64,000 bases of DNA from Candidatus Heimdallarchaeota archaeon (GCA_019057815.1 JAHLWR010000007.1:95386-159385); one strand, 5' to 3'; counted from the stretch's first letter, positions 1 to 9,878 are shown. Program-made: numbers and translations. Notes: generated by a model from the letters alone, not told the origin.

Positions 1-1011
1 TGGTGTCCTTTTGAGGATAAATTCGATGTAAGAGTTGACCTTACACATACAAACACGATTATCTTTGACGACAAAGAAGATGTTTTGTACATCAATTGTC
101 GAAATACTAATACTTTCTATAAAATAGATCATAAGACTGGAGACCTTTTATGGTCTCAAGGTCAGTTTGGTAATTTTACTCTTCGTGATATTCATTGAAA
201 CATTAAGGACACATTATTTTACCATTCTCACGCTTTAGAAATCGTAGATAAAGACACTTTCATTCTCTTTGATAATGATTATCATAACCAAACTAATGCC
301 TTAAATGAACAATCAAGAATGGTTGAAATAACAATAGATGAAGAAACTTTGACTGCTAACGTAACTTGGGAATGGACAGCTCCAAAAGAGTATTATTCCA
401 GTATCTGGGGAGATTCAGATAGACTTCCTAATTCTAATCGTCTAGGATGCTTTGGAACTAGAACTCATGGGGATTTTGAAGATATCAGCGCTAGACTAGT
501 TGAAGTAAATGATACTGGGAAAATTGTCTGGGAAATGAATTTTCCTAAAAAGGGAAACATAGCTTATGGCATATACAGAGTTGAAAGATTCAGTTTTTCA
601 CCTTATGTTGATATTGATTCAATTCTTTGGATTAAATCAGATACTGAAGCAAAGTTTGGTTTGAGAGCATTTTACAATTTTAGAAACAAATATGAAATGA
701 CAGGTTCTTACACAATAGAGTTAGATGGTAATATTATTGAATCAGAAGGTTTGACTTTTCCTAGATATTGGCATCCTGCTATAAAAAACATCACTTTGGG
801 TTTCTTAGACGATGGCGAATATAATCTACGAATAACAGTTCAAGATGCAGAAGGGTATAAAACAATTAAAGATGTAATGTTAATTGTTTCTGAAACTGAA
901 TCTGATTTTACAGAATTAGTCAATTTTGTATTTTATATTTCAGCTATAGCAATTTTCATCCTCATTCCTTTAATGAGAAAAAAACCCAAAACCAATCTAG
1001 AGAGGGTATAA
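1..1011 (+). pseudogene. Arylsulfotransferase-like anchored protein, 5'-truncated by window, interrupted by TGA
   Basis: One reading frame is open from base 1 to the stop at 1009-1011 except for a TGA at 196-198. The translation on both sides reads as one protein. Upstream is a beta-propeller-like stretch (YKIDHKTGDLLWSQGQFG). Downstream is HSHALEI followed by FILFDNDYHNQ, which resembles the arylsulfotransferase (ASST) family. The C terminus has one membrane segment (about 900-980 nt) and a basic tail, so the protein would be exported and anchored. The TGA falls where Trp would fit (one base from TGG). An independent start at 319 (ATG, 230 residues) would lack the propeller core and has no evident ribosome site. 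The gene is therefore probably a pseudogene, or the TGA is a sequencing error. Family assignment is from motif memory and is moderate. Confidence 0.6.
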
Positions 1012-1051
1012 CAGCGAATTTATAAGAATGTATTAATCTGTAATCTTCATA

Positions 1052-1059
1052 TTTATATA
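1052..1059 (+). promoter_or_regulatory. TATA box of uvrA
   Basis: The octamer tttatata lies 53 nt before the uvrA ATG. Archaeal TATA boxes sit about 25 nt upstream of transcription start, so transcription would begin near 1085. That leaves a short leader carrying the purine-rich site aagggg (about 1099-1104) before the ATG at 1113. Confidence 0.5.
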
Positions 1060-1112
1060 GTGAAATCATAATGCTTTTTTGTTGATTCTTAAGGAAGATA
1101 AGGGGCTAATAT

Positions 1113-4100
1113 ATGGTTAAAGATGCCATCCGTGTAGTGAGAGCAAAAGAGAACAATCTTAAAAATATCTCAGTTAGCATTCCGCATGACAAGCTAGTTG
1201 TTATTTCTGGTTTAAGCGGATCTGGAAAAAGTTCTCTAGCTTTTAATACTATTTTTTCTGAGGCTCAACGGCGCTACATGGAAACTTTATCAGCTTATGC
1301 TAGACAATTTATTGGTAACTTAGATCGACCTGAGGTTGAACATATAGAAGGTCTTCGACCTACAATCTCCATAGATCAAAAAACTATTTCCCGCAACCCT
1401 AGAAGTACTGTTGGGACCTTAACTGAAGTTTATGATTACATGAGAGTTTTATTTGCAAGAGTGGGAATACCTTATTGTCCTACATGCAAAGTAAAAATTG
1501 AAGCACAACCTTCAGAACAGATTATAGATCAACTTTTTGCTTCATTTGAAGGAGAAAAAATAAAGATTATCGCTCCGATGTTTTCAAAGAGGAAAGGGGA
1601 ATACAGGAAAGAGTTGAAAGAATGGAAAGATGAGGGATATGTTAGGTTAATAATTGATGATAAAGAGGTCAATCTAGACGATGAGGAAGTAAATCTAGAA
1701 AGATATGTAGCTCATGATATAGATATAATTATTGATAGAAATATATGTTTAAGAAAAAATGAACCTAGTATTAGAGATAGTATTACTTTAGCACTTGAAA
1801 TGTCTAAAGGTAAATTAAGAATAAAAGGTGAAATAGAGGAAAGAATATTTTCTACAAAACTTGTTTGTCCAGAATGTGGGATAGCAGTAAATGAGTTCCA
1901 CCCTAGAGATTTCTCATATAATACAGCTGTAGGAGCTTGTAGAAGGTGTAGGGGATTAGGTAAAATCCCACAGATAGTTCCTGAAAAATTTGTAAATGAA
2001 GAATTATCCATAGCTGAAGGTGCTATAGCTACTACAACATCAAGTTTGAAATACATCACCTATACGGGAATGGGGATGAAAAGTATAGGGATTATAGCAA
2101 AAAAGAATGGTTTTGATATAAATACCCCTATAAAGGATTTACCTGAAGATAAACGAGAAATTCTCCTCTATGGTTCAGGGAGTAAAGAATACCAACTTAA
2201 ATGGGAGTGGGGTGGAGATGAATCATCTTGGAAAGGAAAAGGAGAATATTTCACAACATGGAAGGGACTTATACCTCTAACGATGGCAGCTTATTATCGT
2301 GTAGAGTCACTTGTGAGAAAAGAACAACTTGAGAAATTCATGGACTTAACGATATGCTTAGACTGTAAAGGAGACAGACTCAAACCAGAAAGCCTTTCTG
2401 TTATGTTCAAAGGAGCTAATATTGCTGTACTTAATCAAATGTCGATTGATAAGTGCTTAGAGTTCTTCAACAAGGTAAAATTGACCGAAGAAGAGCAGAA
2501 AATTGCTGGACCATTGTTGAAAGAGATAAAAAACAGATTATCGTTCTTGATAGAAGTAGGTTTACATTATATAACCCTTGATCGTGCAGCTAATGAATTG
2601 AGCGGAGGAGAAGCTCAAAGGACACGTTTAGCGACTCAAATAGGTTCCAAGCTTCAAGGAGTGACTTACATACTAGATGAGCCGAGTATTGGCTTAGCTA
2701 ATCGCGATAATGAAAAACTTCTGAATTCTTTAATCAGATTAAAAAAAGGTGGTAATAGTGTAATCGTTGTCGAGCATGATGAAGATACAATAAGAAAAGC
2801 TGATCTACTCCTAGATTTAGGACCGAAAGCAGGTGATGAAGGAGGTGAAGTGTTATTCTTAAAGAATCCTAAAGAGATAACAGAGAAAGAAGCAGAAAAA
2901 TCTATGACTGCCAGATATCTCCTTGGGATAGATGAGATTCCTATTCCTAAAAAGAGAAGAAGTAGTGACACTTTTTTGACATTAAAAGGAGCACAGCATA
3001 ACAATTTGAAGAAAATAGATGTAAATTTTCCTTTAGAAACCCTTATTTGTGTTACAGGGGTTTCTGGTTCAGGTAAATCATCATTAATTACTGATACACT
3101 TTACCCTATACTAGTTAACAAACTCCATCATGGAGTGAAGAGAGTGGGTAAACATCAATCTCTTGAGGGGATTGAGAATATAGATAAAATAGCAGTAATC
3201 GATCAATCACCAATAGGTAAAACTTCAAGGTCCAATCCTGCAACGTATACAAAAGTTTTAGATCATATCAGAGATTTGTTTGCTAAATTACCCACAGCAA
3301 AGATAAGAGGTTATACAAAGACTAGATTTACTTTCAACACTAAAATCGGTAGATGTGAAGCTTGTAAAGGTCATGGATACAACAAAATAGAAATGACACT
3401 ATTACCTTCTGTCGAAGTTGAATGTGAGAGATGTAGAGGAAAAAGATACGATGATGAAACGTTAAAGATTAAATTTACCGGTTATTCGATAGCAGACATC
3501 TTAAACATGACTGTGAGTAAAGCTTTACAAGTATTTAAGAATCAGCCCAAGATTAATAAAATTTTACAAACTTTATGCGATGTTGGATTGGATTATATCA
3601 AACTAGGCCAACCTTCAACAACTTTGTCAGGAGGAGAAGCTCAACGAATTAAATTGTCCAGAGAGCTCTCAAAAACGGCTACAGGGAAGACTCTCTTCAT
3701 TCTAGATGAGCCAACAACAGGTCTTGCATTTGAAGATATCAAGAAATTACTAATTGTACTACAAAAATTAGTTGCTAAAAAGAATACCATTATAATAATT
3801 GAACATAATTTAGATGTCATTAAGACTGCAGATTTTGTAATAGATCTAGGTCCAGAAGGGGGAGAAGATCAAGGAGGTTTTCTTGTAGCTCAAGGTACCC
3901 CCGAAAAAGTCATGATTTGCAAGAATTCTTATACAGGTATCGCTCTTAAGAAGGCATTCTCGAAAAAGGATTACGATGCTTTTACTAGCGAGATAGAAAT
4001 CAGTGACGATGGTTTAGATCCAGCAAATTTCCTTTATGTTCGAGGAGCTTCTAAAAACAACCTCAAGAACATTGACCTTGATATTCCTAAAGAGAAGATA

Positions 4101-6863
4101 GTAGTTATTACAGGACCAAGTGGTTCTGGTAAAAGTTCTCTAGCAATTGATACTTTGTTTGCTGAAGGTCAAAGAAGGTTTATAGAATGTTTGTCGAGTT
4201 ATGCTCGTCAATTCCTTGTAAAAGCTGAAAGAGCAGATGTTGATGATATTATTGGTTTAACCCCCTCTATTGCTATTAACCAACATTCTATCTCTAAGAA
4301 CCCTCGGTCAACTGTTGCTACAACAACAGAAATTTATGATTATTTGAGATTGTTATTCTCAAAGATAGGTATTCCCCACTGTCCAAAATGTGGTATAGAA
4401 TTAAAATCTCGAACAATTACTGAGCTTGCAGAATATGTAATTAAACAACATAAACAACAACAGATACTAATCGCTAGCTCTTTGACAAATGGAGAGAGTA
4501 TAGATATTAAAAAAACCGTCAAGGTGCTTAAGAAAGAGGGTTACTCACGTATAATGATTAATCACAAAGAATTCCATTTAGATGACGAGATAAAAATTAA
4601 ACGCTCAAAAGCTGTTTCAGTCATTATCGATAGAATACAAATCGAAAAAGAAAAACACTCACAGCTAATTGATACAATAGAAATAGCTGTCAATATAAGT
4701 AAGGGTAGAATAGAAATTTACAACAATGGGTCAAAATTCACTTATTCACTTTACGCTGAATGCATAAAACATAATTTCGAAGCACCAGAAGAAATGCACC
4801 CCCGATTATTTAGTTTCAACCATTACTCAGGTTCATGCCAAACTTGTACTGGGTTAGGAGTAATCAGAAAAATCGATATTAGGAAAATTATTACTGATTG
4901 GGATAAAAGCATAGAGGAAGGAGCGATAAGTCCTTACACTATTACAAGAATGACTAACCCTAACTCTTGGAGAAGAGCTATGCTAGTATCAGTTGGTAAA
5001 CATTATGGGTTCACTCTCCAAACACCCATGAAAGATCTTTCACCACAGCAACTTGAAGGTCTTTTTTATGGTTCTAAAGGTGAAATAATTGAGATTAAGT
5101 TCCTTAGAGAAGGAAAAAGATCAACTTCTGAATATACGAATAAAGCAGAATGGAAAGGTCTTATTCCTAGATGGGAAGATTGGCTAGAAAAACCAGTTAG
5201 TTCAACATGGACAGCACAGTACAAACAAAGATTCAACAAATACTTCTCCGAATATCACTGTTCAGACTGCCAAGGAAAAAAATTGAAACCTGAAATCCTT
5301 TCAATAACTATTAGTGATAGATCTATAATCGATCTTTCTACAGATTCGATTGACGATTTTCTTGATTTCGTAAATGAACTAGAACTTAACAAAAGAGATC
5401 AAAAGATTGCAGATAGAATACTAAGCGAACTTAAGAAGAGAGCACGATATCTTGTTGATGTAGGATTAAGTTATCTTACTTTAGATAGAAGGTCAAGCAC
5501 ATTATCTAATGGTGAAGCACAAAGAATACGACTCGCCAGTCAAATAGGGAGCGGATTAGTAGGTGTAACATATGTTCTTGATGAACCAACAATAGGACTC
5601 CATCCACGTGACATTAATAGGTTATTGAACACACTTAAAAAACTTCAACAGAATGGTAACCACATAATTATTGTAGAACATGATGATATGATTATTAAAG
5701 AATCCCAATGGTTAATCGAACTTGGTCCATTAGGGGGAGATTTAGGGGGAGAAGTTGTAGTTGAAGGTCCTACTTCTGAAGTTCTCAAGGATATGAGATC
5801 TCTTACCTCTAAATATCTTTCAAAAGAGTATCGTATTCCTACCCCAGATTCACGCAAAGTAGCTGAAAAGTACATTAAAGTTGAAAAAGCTGAAGAAAAC
5901 AATCTTAAGAAAATAGATGTAAAGTTTGGATTGGGTACAATAACAGCTGTGACAGGTGTAAGTGGAGCAGGTAAATCTACACTTGTAGTTGATACTCTTC
6001 AGAAGGGATTGGAGAAAGCAATTCATAATAAAAAGATAGGTGTCGGTAAACACAAGAAACTTTCTGGATTTGAAGAACTTTCTAAAGTAATTGTGGTTGA
6101 TCAATCTTCTTTAAGTAAATCAAGTCGATCTAACCCTGCAACGTATCTTGGTGTTTTTGACGAAATAAGAAAACTCTACGCTAGTCTACCCGAATCCAAA
6201 GCTAGTGGTTTAGATCTTGGTCATTTCAGTTATAATACTCCAAAAGGTCAGTGTCACGAATGCAGAGGTCTAGGAATGAAGAGAGTCGAACTCCTCTTCC
6301 TCTCAGATGTCTGGTTAAAGTGCAATACATGCAATGGTAAAAGATACAAAAAGAGCATACTTCTTTCAAGGTATAAGAAAAAGTCCATTTTTGAAGTTCT
6401 TGAGATGACAATCGAAACAGCTTCAAGATTTTTTGAAGGGATAGAGAGTATAGCTCGACCTTTAAGAATAGCCAATGAAATTGGGTTAGGATATTTAAAA
6501 ATGGGTCAACCAACAACTACTATAAGCGGTGGAGAAAGTGAGCGATTGAAGATTACCCGAGAATTAGCCAAACAATCTCGTGAGAAAAATATTTTCATAT
6601 TGGATGAGCCAAGTCAAGGCCTCCATTTCTATGACATTGAGAAGTTAATTGTTGTCCTTCAAAAACTGACTAAGAAAGGTAACACTATAGTTTTAATCGA
6701 TCACAATATGGACTTAATTAAAATAGCTGACCACTGCGTTGATCTCGGTCCTGAAGGAGGAACAAAGAATGGGGGGTATATAGTAGCTGAAGGTACACCA
6801 GAAACAGTTTGTTCTGCAAAGAAAGGTTACACTTGGAAATATCTTCAAGAAGCTATGAATTGA
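1113..6863 (+). CDS. uvrA: Tandem-duplicated UvrA (excinuclease ABC subunit A, two UvrA copies in one chain)
   Basis: UvrA is the DNA-damage-sensing ABC ATPase that loads UvrB in nucleotide excision repair. This chain of 1916 residues is about twice the usual 940 and contains two full UvrA copies joined near residue 970. Four Walker A motifs are visible: GLSGSGKSS (33), GVSGSGKSS (649), GPSGSGKSS (1001) and GVSGAGKST (1615). Four signature and Walker B sets are also present. Copy 1 has a normal zinc module (C252, C255, C276, C279). Copy 2 has C1217-x2-H1220 with C1242-x2-C1245. The C-terminal zinc modules (GRCEAC, GQCHEC) are present in both. Copy 1 keeps the UvrB-docking KRKGEY motif, which copy 2 lacks. 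Copy 2 keeps GLH after both Walker B motifs, where copy 1 has GLA. Duplicated UvrAs are known, for example in Chlamydia. No uvrB or uvrC lies in this window. Confidence 0.95.
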   Translation: MVKDAIRVVRAKENNLKNISVSIPHDKLVVISGLSGSGKSSLAFNTIFSEAQRRYMETLSAYARQFIGNLDRPEVEHIEGLRPTISIDQKTISRNPRSTVGTLTEVYDYMRVLFARVGIPYCPTCKVKIEAQPSEQIIDQLFASFEGEKIKIIAPMFSKRKGEYRKELKEWKDEGYVRLIIDDKEVNLDDEEVNLERYVAHDIDIIIDRNICLRKNEPSIRDSITLALEMSKGKLRIKGEIEERIFSTKLVCPECGIAVNEFHPRDFSYNTAVGACRRCRGLGKIPQIVPEKFVNEELSIAEGAIATTTSSLKYITYTGMGMKSIGIIAKKNGFDINTPIKDLPEDKREILLYGSGSKEYQLKWEWGGDESSWKGKGEYFTTWKGLIPLTMAAYYRVESLVRKEQLEKFMDLTICLDCKGDRLKPESLSVMFKGANIAVLNQMSIDKCLEFFNKVKLTEEEQKIAGPLLKEIKNRLSFLIEVGLHYITLDRAANELSGGEAQRTRLATQIGSKLQGVTYILDEPSIGLANRDNEKLLNSLIRLKKGGNSVIVVEHDEDTIRKADLLLDLGPKAGDEGGEVLFLKNPKEITEKEAEKSMTARYLLGIDEIPIPKKRRSSDTFLTLKGAQHNNLKKIDVNFPLETLICVTGVSGSGKSSLITDTLYPILVNKLHHGVKRVGKHQSLEGIENIDKIAVIDQSPIGKTSRSNPATYTKVLDHIRDLFAKLPTAKIRGYTKTRFTFNTKIGRCEACKGHGYNKIEMTLLPSVEVECERCRGKRYDDETLKIKFTGYSIADILNMTVSKALQVFKNQPKINKILQTLCDVGLDYIKLGQPSTTLSGGEAQRIKLSRELSKTATGKTLFILDEPTTGLAFEDIKKLLIVLQKLVAKKNTIIIIEHNLDVIKTADFVIDLGPEGGEDQGGFLVAQGTPEKVMICKNSYTGIALKKAFSKKDYDAFTSEIEISDDGLDPANFLYVRGASKNNLKNIDLDIPKEKIVVITGPSGSGKSSLAIDTLFAEGQRRFIECLSSYARQFLVKAERADVDDIIGLTPSIAINQHSISKNPRSTVATTTEIYDYLRLLFSKIGIPHCPKCGIELKSRTITELAEYVIKQHKQQQILIASSLTNGESIDIKKTVKVLKKEGYSRIMINHKEFHLDDEIKIKRSKAVSVIIDRIQIEKEKHSQLIDTIEIAVNISKGRIEIYNNGSKFTYSLYAECIKHNFEAPEEMHPRLFSFNHYSGSCQTCTGLGVIRKIDIRKIITDWDKSIEEGAISPYTITRMTNPNSWRRAMLVSVGKHYGFTLQTPMKDLSPQQLEGLFYGSKGEIIEIKFLREGKRSTSEYTNKAEWKGLIPRWEDWLEKPVSSTWTAQYKQRFNKYFSEYHCSDCQGKKLKPEILSITISDRSIIDLSTDSIDDFLDFVNELELNKRDQKIADRILSELKKRARYLVDVGLSYLTLDRRSSTLSNGEAQRIRLASQIGSGLVGVTYVLDEPTIGLHPRDINRLLNTLKKLQQNGNHIIIVEHDDMIIKESQWLIELGPLGGDLGGEVVVEGPTSEVLKDMRSLTSKYLSKEYRIPTPDSRKVAEKYIKVEKAEENNLKKIDVKFGLGTITAVTGVSGAGKSTLVVDTLQKGLEKAIHNKKIGVGKHKKLSGFEELSKVIVVDQSSLSKSSRSNPATYLGVFDEIRKLYASLPESKASGLDLGHFSYNTPKGQCHECRGLGMKRVELLFLSDVWLKCNTCNGKRYKKSILLSRYKKKSIFEVLEMTIETASRFFEGIESIARPLRIANEIGLGYLKMGQPTTTISGGESERLKITRELAKQSREKNIFILDEPSQGLHFYDIEKLIVVLQKLTKKGNTIVLIDHNMDLIKIADHCVDLGPEGGTKNGGYIVAEGTPETVCSAKKGYTWKYLQEAMN

Positions 6864-6969
6864 TTTTGTCATGTGTGTCTAGAAATACTTCACTATTGTG
6901 CTAAAATATTAAGAAGATGATTAAAATATATGGGATATATAGAATAAAATCATCTTGATTCCGTCCATG

Positions 6970-7045
6970 GTTAGGAATCTTAACAGAAGAATTTGTTGCA
7001 CAAAATATATAACTGATAAAGAGTTTAATTAAGTGTGATTTCATG
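6970..7045 (+). repeat. Promoter-region direct repeat, copy 1
   Basis: This stretch recurs at 8257-8332, exactly 1287 bp away, with four mismatches in its first 25 bases and identity over the last 51 (6995-7045 and 8282-8332). It contains a TATA-like atatata at 7005-7011 and a GTGAT ribosome site just before the ATG. It is the copied promoter of the duplicated NosD genes. Confidence 0.85.
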
Positions 7046-8104
7046 AGAAAGAAAACAACATTATTTCTACTAATACTGACATTATCAATCTACGCATCGA
7101 ATATCAATGTACAAATATCTGCTGAAGAGAATAATTATAGACCTAGTTCGCTAGAGTTAACACCTCATGAATCAATTGAAATAACTTCTGACGGTAATTT
7201 CACTGATTACGATTTTCCAGGAACAGGAACTGTTGAGGACCCTTACATTATTGAAGGCTATAATATTACAACAACGAGTAATGTTGGTATTTATATCACT
7301 GATACAACTAAATATTTTACTGTTCGTAACTGCTATGTTGACGCAGAAGAGTATGGCATTTATATCGATGATGTAGTTGACGGAAAACTAACTGTCATTA
7401 ACAACACGTGCAGCAATAACAACCAAGGCATCTATCTTTACTATTCTGGGAGTACGACTGTTGCCAACAACACGTGCAGCAACAATAACTTTGGCATCTC
7501 GCTTGAGGATTCTGCTAATTCTACTGTTACCAACAACACGTGCAGCAATAACAACCAAGGCATCTATCTTTACCATTCTGAAGATTCTAAGGTTGTAAAC
7601 AACAATTGCAACAATAACATCTATGGCATCCGTCTTCATCGTTCTAGTTTTTGTGTCCTTTCTTACAATCTTCTAAAAGAAAATGAAGGATATGGAGTAT
7701 GTTTATCACAAATCAGCTGGGGTAATATCAAATATAATTTGCTTATTCTACAAGAAAATGAAGGATATGAAGCATACTCACCATATGGTTGTGATAATAA
7801 TCTTATTTACCATAATAACTTTGTAGACAATAATCTAGGAGGAACTTCACAAGCGTATAATGATGGTCAAAACAACTATTGGTATGATATTGAAACACTT
7901 GAAGGTAACTATTGGTCAGATTGGTCAGGAAGAGGTTCTTATTCTATTGGTGGTTGTGGAGGTTCAGAAGATCTCTATCCTCTTGATGAACCTGCTGAAT
8001 ATTCTACAGATGAAACTCAATTAAACTTCATATTTACTCTACTAGTAGTATTAGTTCCCTTAGTTCTCACAAGGATAATCTTAAAGAAGAAAAAGAAAAA
8101 ATAG
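7043..8104 (+). CDS. NosD-type right-handed beta-helix surface protein
   Basis: This is a secreted, C-terminally anchored surface protein of 353 residues. It has a signal peptide (about 1-27), then the opening FPGTGTVEDPYIIEGYNI typical of NosD/beta-helix repeat proteins. Next come about four 23-residue rungs of the form NNTCSNNNxGIxL, a LIYHNNFVDNN/NYWSDW closing block, and a C-terminal hydrophobic segment with a Lys-rich tail (about 330-353). The rungs probably stack into a parallel beta-helix. Ligand and role are unknown; copper binding by NosD itself should not be assumed. The ATG at 7043 follows a GTGAT site. It is the left member of a tandem pair with the gene at 8330. Confidence 0.85.
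   Translation: MRKKTTLFLLILTLSIYASNINVQISAEENNYRPSSLELTPHESIEITSDGNFTDYDFPGTGTVEDPYIIEGYNITTTSNVGIYITDTTKYFTVRNCYVDAEEYGIYIDDVVDGKLTVINNTCSNNNQGIYLYYSGSTTVANNTCSNNNFGISLEDSANSTVTNNTCSNNNQGIYLYHSEDSKVVNNNCNNNIYGIRLHRSSFCVLSYNLLKENEGYGVCLSQISWGNIKYNLLILQENEGYEAYSPYGCDNNLIYHNNFVDNNLGGTSQAYNDGQNNYWYDIETLEGNYWSDWSGRGSYSIGGCGGSEDLYPLDEPAEYSTDETQLNFIFTLLVVLVPLVLTRIILKKKKKK
7399..7630 (+). repeat. 69-bp tandem coding repeats
   Basis: The sequence aacaacacgtgcagcaa recurs every 69 bp (23 codons), at about 7399, 7468 and 7537, encoding beta-helix rungs. The DNA itself is conserved, not just the protein, which suggests recent expansion or gene conversion. Confidence 0.8.
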
Positions 8105-8166
8105 ACTAGCTGTCAGAAACTGCATAAAAACATAGTAATAACAAGAACCAAACCTCCAACACCTCC

Positions 8167-8180
8167 TTTTTTGATTTTTT
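8167..8180 (+). terminator. T-rich terminator after first NosD gene
   Basis: Two runs of six T, separated by GA, lie about 65 bp after the stop of the first NosD gene. Archaeal termination commonly uses such T tracts. The preceding sequence (aactgcat…aacaagaac…cctccaacac) recurs in diverged form after the second NosD gene. Confidence 0.45.
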
Positions 8181-8256
8181 GAATATAGAAAGATATTAGA
8201 ACGGATCATTTGACCTGATTATTCTCAAATTGATGTAAAAACTCGAAAAAATTCCA

Positions 8257-8332
8257 GTTAGGAATATTAACAGAGGAGTTGGTTGCACAAAATATATAAC
8301 TGATAAAGAGTTTAATTAAGTGTGATTTCATG
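8257..8332 (+). repeat. Promoter-region direct repeat, copy 2
   Basis: This is the second copy of the segment at 6970-7045, with the same spacing to the start codon of its gene. It contains the TATA-like atatata at 8292-8298 and the GTGAT site before the ATG at 8330. Confidence 0.85.
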
Positions 8333-9532
8333 AAAAAGAGAACAATGATAATTCTACTAATAATAACATTGTCAATCTGCGCATCGAATATCAATGTACA
8401 GATAATTGCTGAAGAGAATAATTATAGACCTACTTCGTTAGAGTTGACACCTCATGACCCTATTGAGATAAGATATGATAGCGATTTTGAGATTTTTCCC
8501 GGTTCAGGAACTATTGAGAATCCTTATCTTATTGAAGGATATAATATTACAACAACGGATGACGATGGTATTTATATCACTGAAACAACGAAATATTTCA
8601 CTGTTCGTAACTGCTATGTTGACGCAAGATTCAAAGGAATTTATATCCATGATGTAGCTGATGGTACAGCAACTGTCATTAACAACATGTGTAACAACAA
8701 TAACTGGAATGGTATCTCGCTTTGGCTCTCTAATAGTTCTATTGTTGCAAACAACACGTGCAGCAACAACAACTGGGATGGCATCTCGCTTTCCTCTTCT
8801 GATAGTTCTACTGTTGCAAACAACACGTGCTTCTACAATGGCTATGGCATCTCGCTTTGGTCTTCTGATAGTTCTACTGTTGCAAACAACACGTGCTTCT
8901 ACAATGGCTATGGTATCTCGCTTTCCTCTTCTGTTGGTTCTACTGTTTGCAACAACACATGCAGCAATAACGAATACGGAATCTGTTTTTACGCTTCTGA
9001 TAGTTCTACTGTTGCTAACAACATGTGCAGCTACAATAGCAACGATGGTATCTCACTTTCCTCTTCTGATAGTTCTACTGTTGCCAATAACACTTGCAAC
9101 AATAACTACTATGGTATCTATTTTTACTATTCTGATTTTTGTGTCGTTACTTACAATCTTCTACAAGAAAATGAAAACTATGGAATCTACTTATTTTTTG
9201 GTTCTCATAATGATTCCATTCACCATAATACATTTGTAGACAATAATCTAGGAGGAACTTCCCAAGCGTGTGATTATGGTACTGACAGCTTTTGGTATGA
9301 CTCAGCAGCACTTGAAGGTAACTACTGGTCAGATTGGTCAGGAATAGGTTCTTATTCCATTGGTGGTCCTGCGAATTCATTTGACTTATACCCACTTGAT
9401 GAACCTGTTGTTGAATATTCTACAGTTGTATCTACTACAGATAAAAATCAATTAAGCTTTACATTTACTCTCCTAATGTTAGTAGTTCCCTTAATGCTTA
9501 CAAGGATAATATCAAAGAAGAAAAAGAAATAA
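8330..9532 (+). CDS. NosD-type right-handed beta-helix surface protein, paralogue of the upstream gene
   Basis: This 400-residue surface protein closely resembles the gene at 7043. It has the same signal peptide (AEENNYRP after cleavage), the FPGSGTIENPYLIEGYNI opening, the VRNCYVDA segment, the NYWSDWSG closing block, and a C-terminal membrane segment with Lys tail. It has about seven rungs of 23-24 residues (STVANNTC…NGYGISL), more than its neighbour, which accounts for most of the extra length. Promoter and terminator regions are copied too, so this is a tandem gene duplication followed by change in repeat number. The function is probably cell-surface binding or structural, inferred only from the fold. 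Confidence 0.85.
   Translation: MKKRTMIILLIITLSICASNINVQIIAEENNYRPTSLELTPHDPIEIRYDSDFEIFPGSGTIENPYLIEGYNITTTDDDGIYITETTKYFTVRNCYVDARFKGIYIHDVADGTATVINNMCNNNNWNGISLWLSNSSIVANNTCSNNNWDGISLSSSDSSTVANNTCFYNGYGISLWSSDSSTVANNTCFYNGYGISLSSSVGSTVCNNTCSNNEYGICFYASDSSTVANNMCSYNSNDGISLSSSDSSTVANNTCNNNYYGIYFYYSDFCVVTYNLLQENENYGIYLFFGSHNDSIHHNTFVDNNLGGTSQACDYGTDSFWYDSAALEGNYWSDWSGIGSYSIGGPANSFDLYPLDEPVVEYSTVVSTTDKNQLSFTFTLLMLVVPLMLTRIISKKKKK
8678..9125 (+). repeat. 66-72-bp tandem coding repeats
   Basis: Repeats built around gttctactgttgcaaacaa and aacacgtgc occur through this stretch at spacings of about 66 to 72 bp. Two adjacent units (about 8809-8940) are almost identical, including acgtgcttctacaatggcta. 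Such identity favours slippage or recombination and hence rung-number variation between strains. Confidence 0.8.
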
Positions 9533-9878
9533 TTGAATAGTTATCAGAAACTGCATATAAGGGTAGTAAAAACAAGAACAGAACCTTCAACACTTCCTTT
9601 TTTTACATCCTTTGTATATGGGACACTAGATGTATAAGTGATTTGAACCTAAAGTCTCCTACCTATCTTTTACTCTATAACTCAATAAAAAGAACAATGA
9701 TAGATGAAATAATGTTCATTAAAAGAGCATAATTTACAACCCTATAAGTTAATATAATCAATATTGTAGAATATTTGCAAGTGTGTATATAGGATGTCAA
9801 AGGAAATAATAGTTTCTAATAAGTACATTCTAAAACCAGACAGGTTATATACTGGAAAACATCAATGGGTAAAGTAAA
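9533..9878. other. Intergenic region, 346 bp
   Basis: The left part (9542-9604) is the copied downstream region of the NosD pair, ending in a seven-T run at 9598-9604 that could terminate transcription. The remainder is AT-rich with no coding potential. A TATA-like ttatata at 9845-9851 lies about 30 nt before the kynureninase ATG and would give a very short or absent leader. No RNA gene is visible. Confidence 0.5.

Noticed and set aside
196..198. TGA as a selenocysteine codon
   Set aside because: Arylsulfotransferases are not known selenoproteins, Trp suits the site, and no insertion element is visible after the gene.
7399..9125. CRISPR array suggested by regular 66-72-bp repeats
   Set aside because: The repeats are in frame, encode beta-helix rungs, and have no unique spacers between invariant direct repeats.
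8661..9239. Open frame of 192 codons overlapping the second NosD gene
   Set aside because: It is an out-of-frame by-product of the coding repeats, giving low-complexity leucine/threonine-rich sequence.
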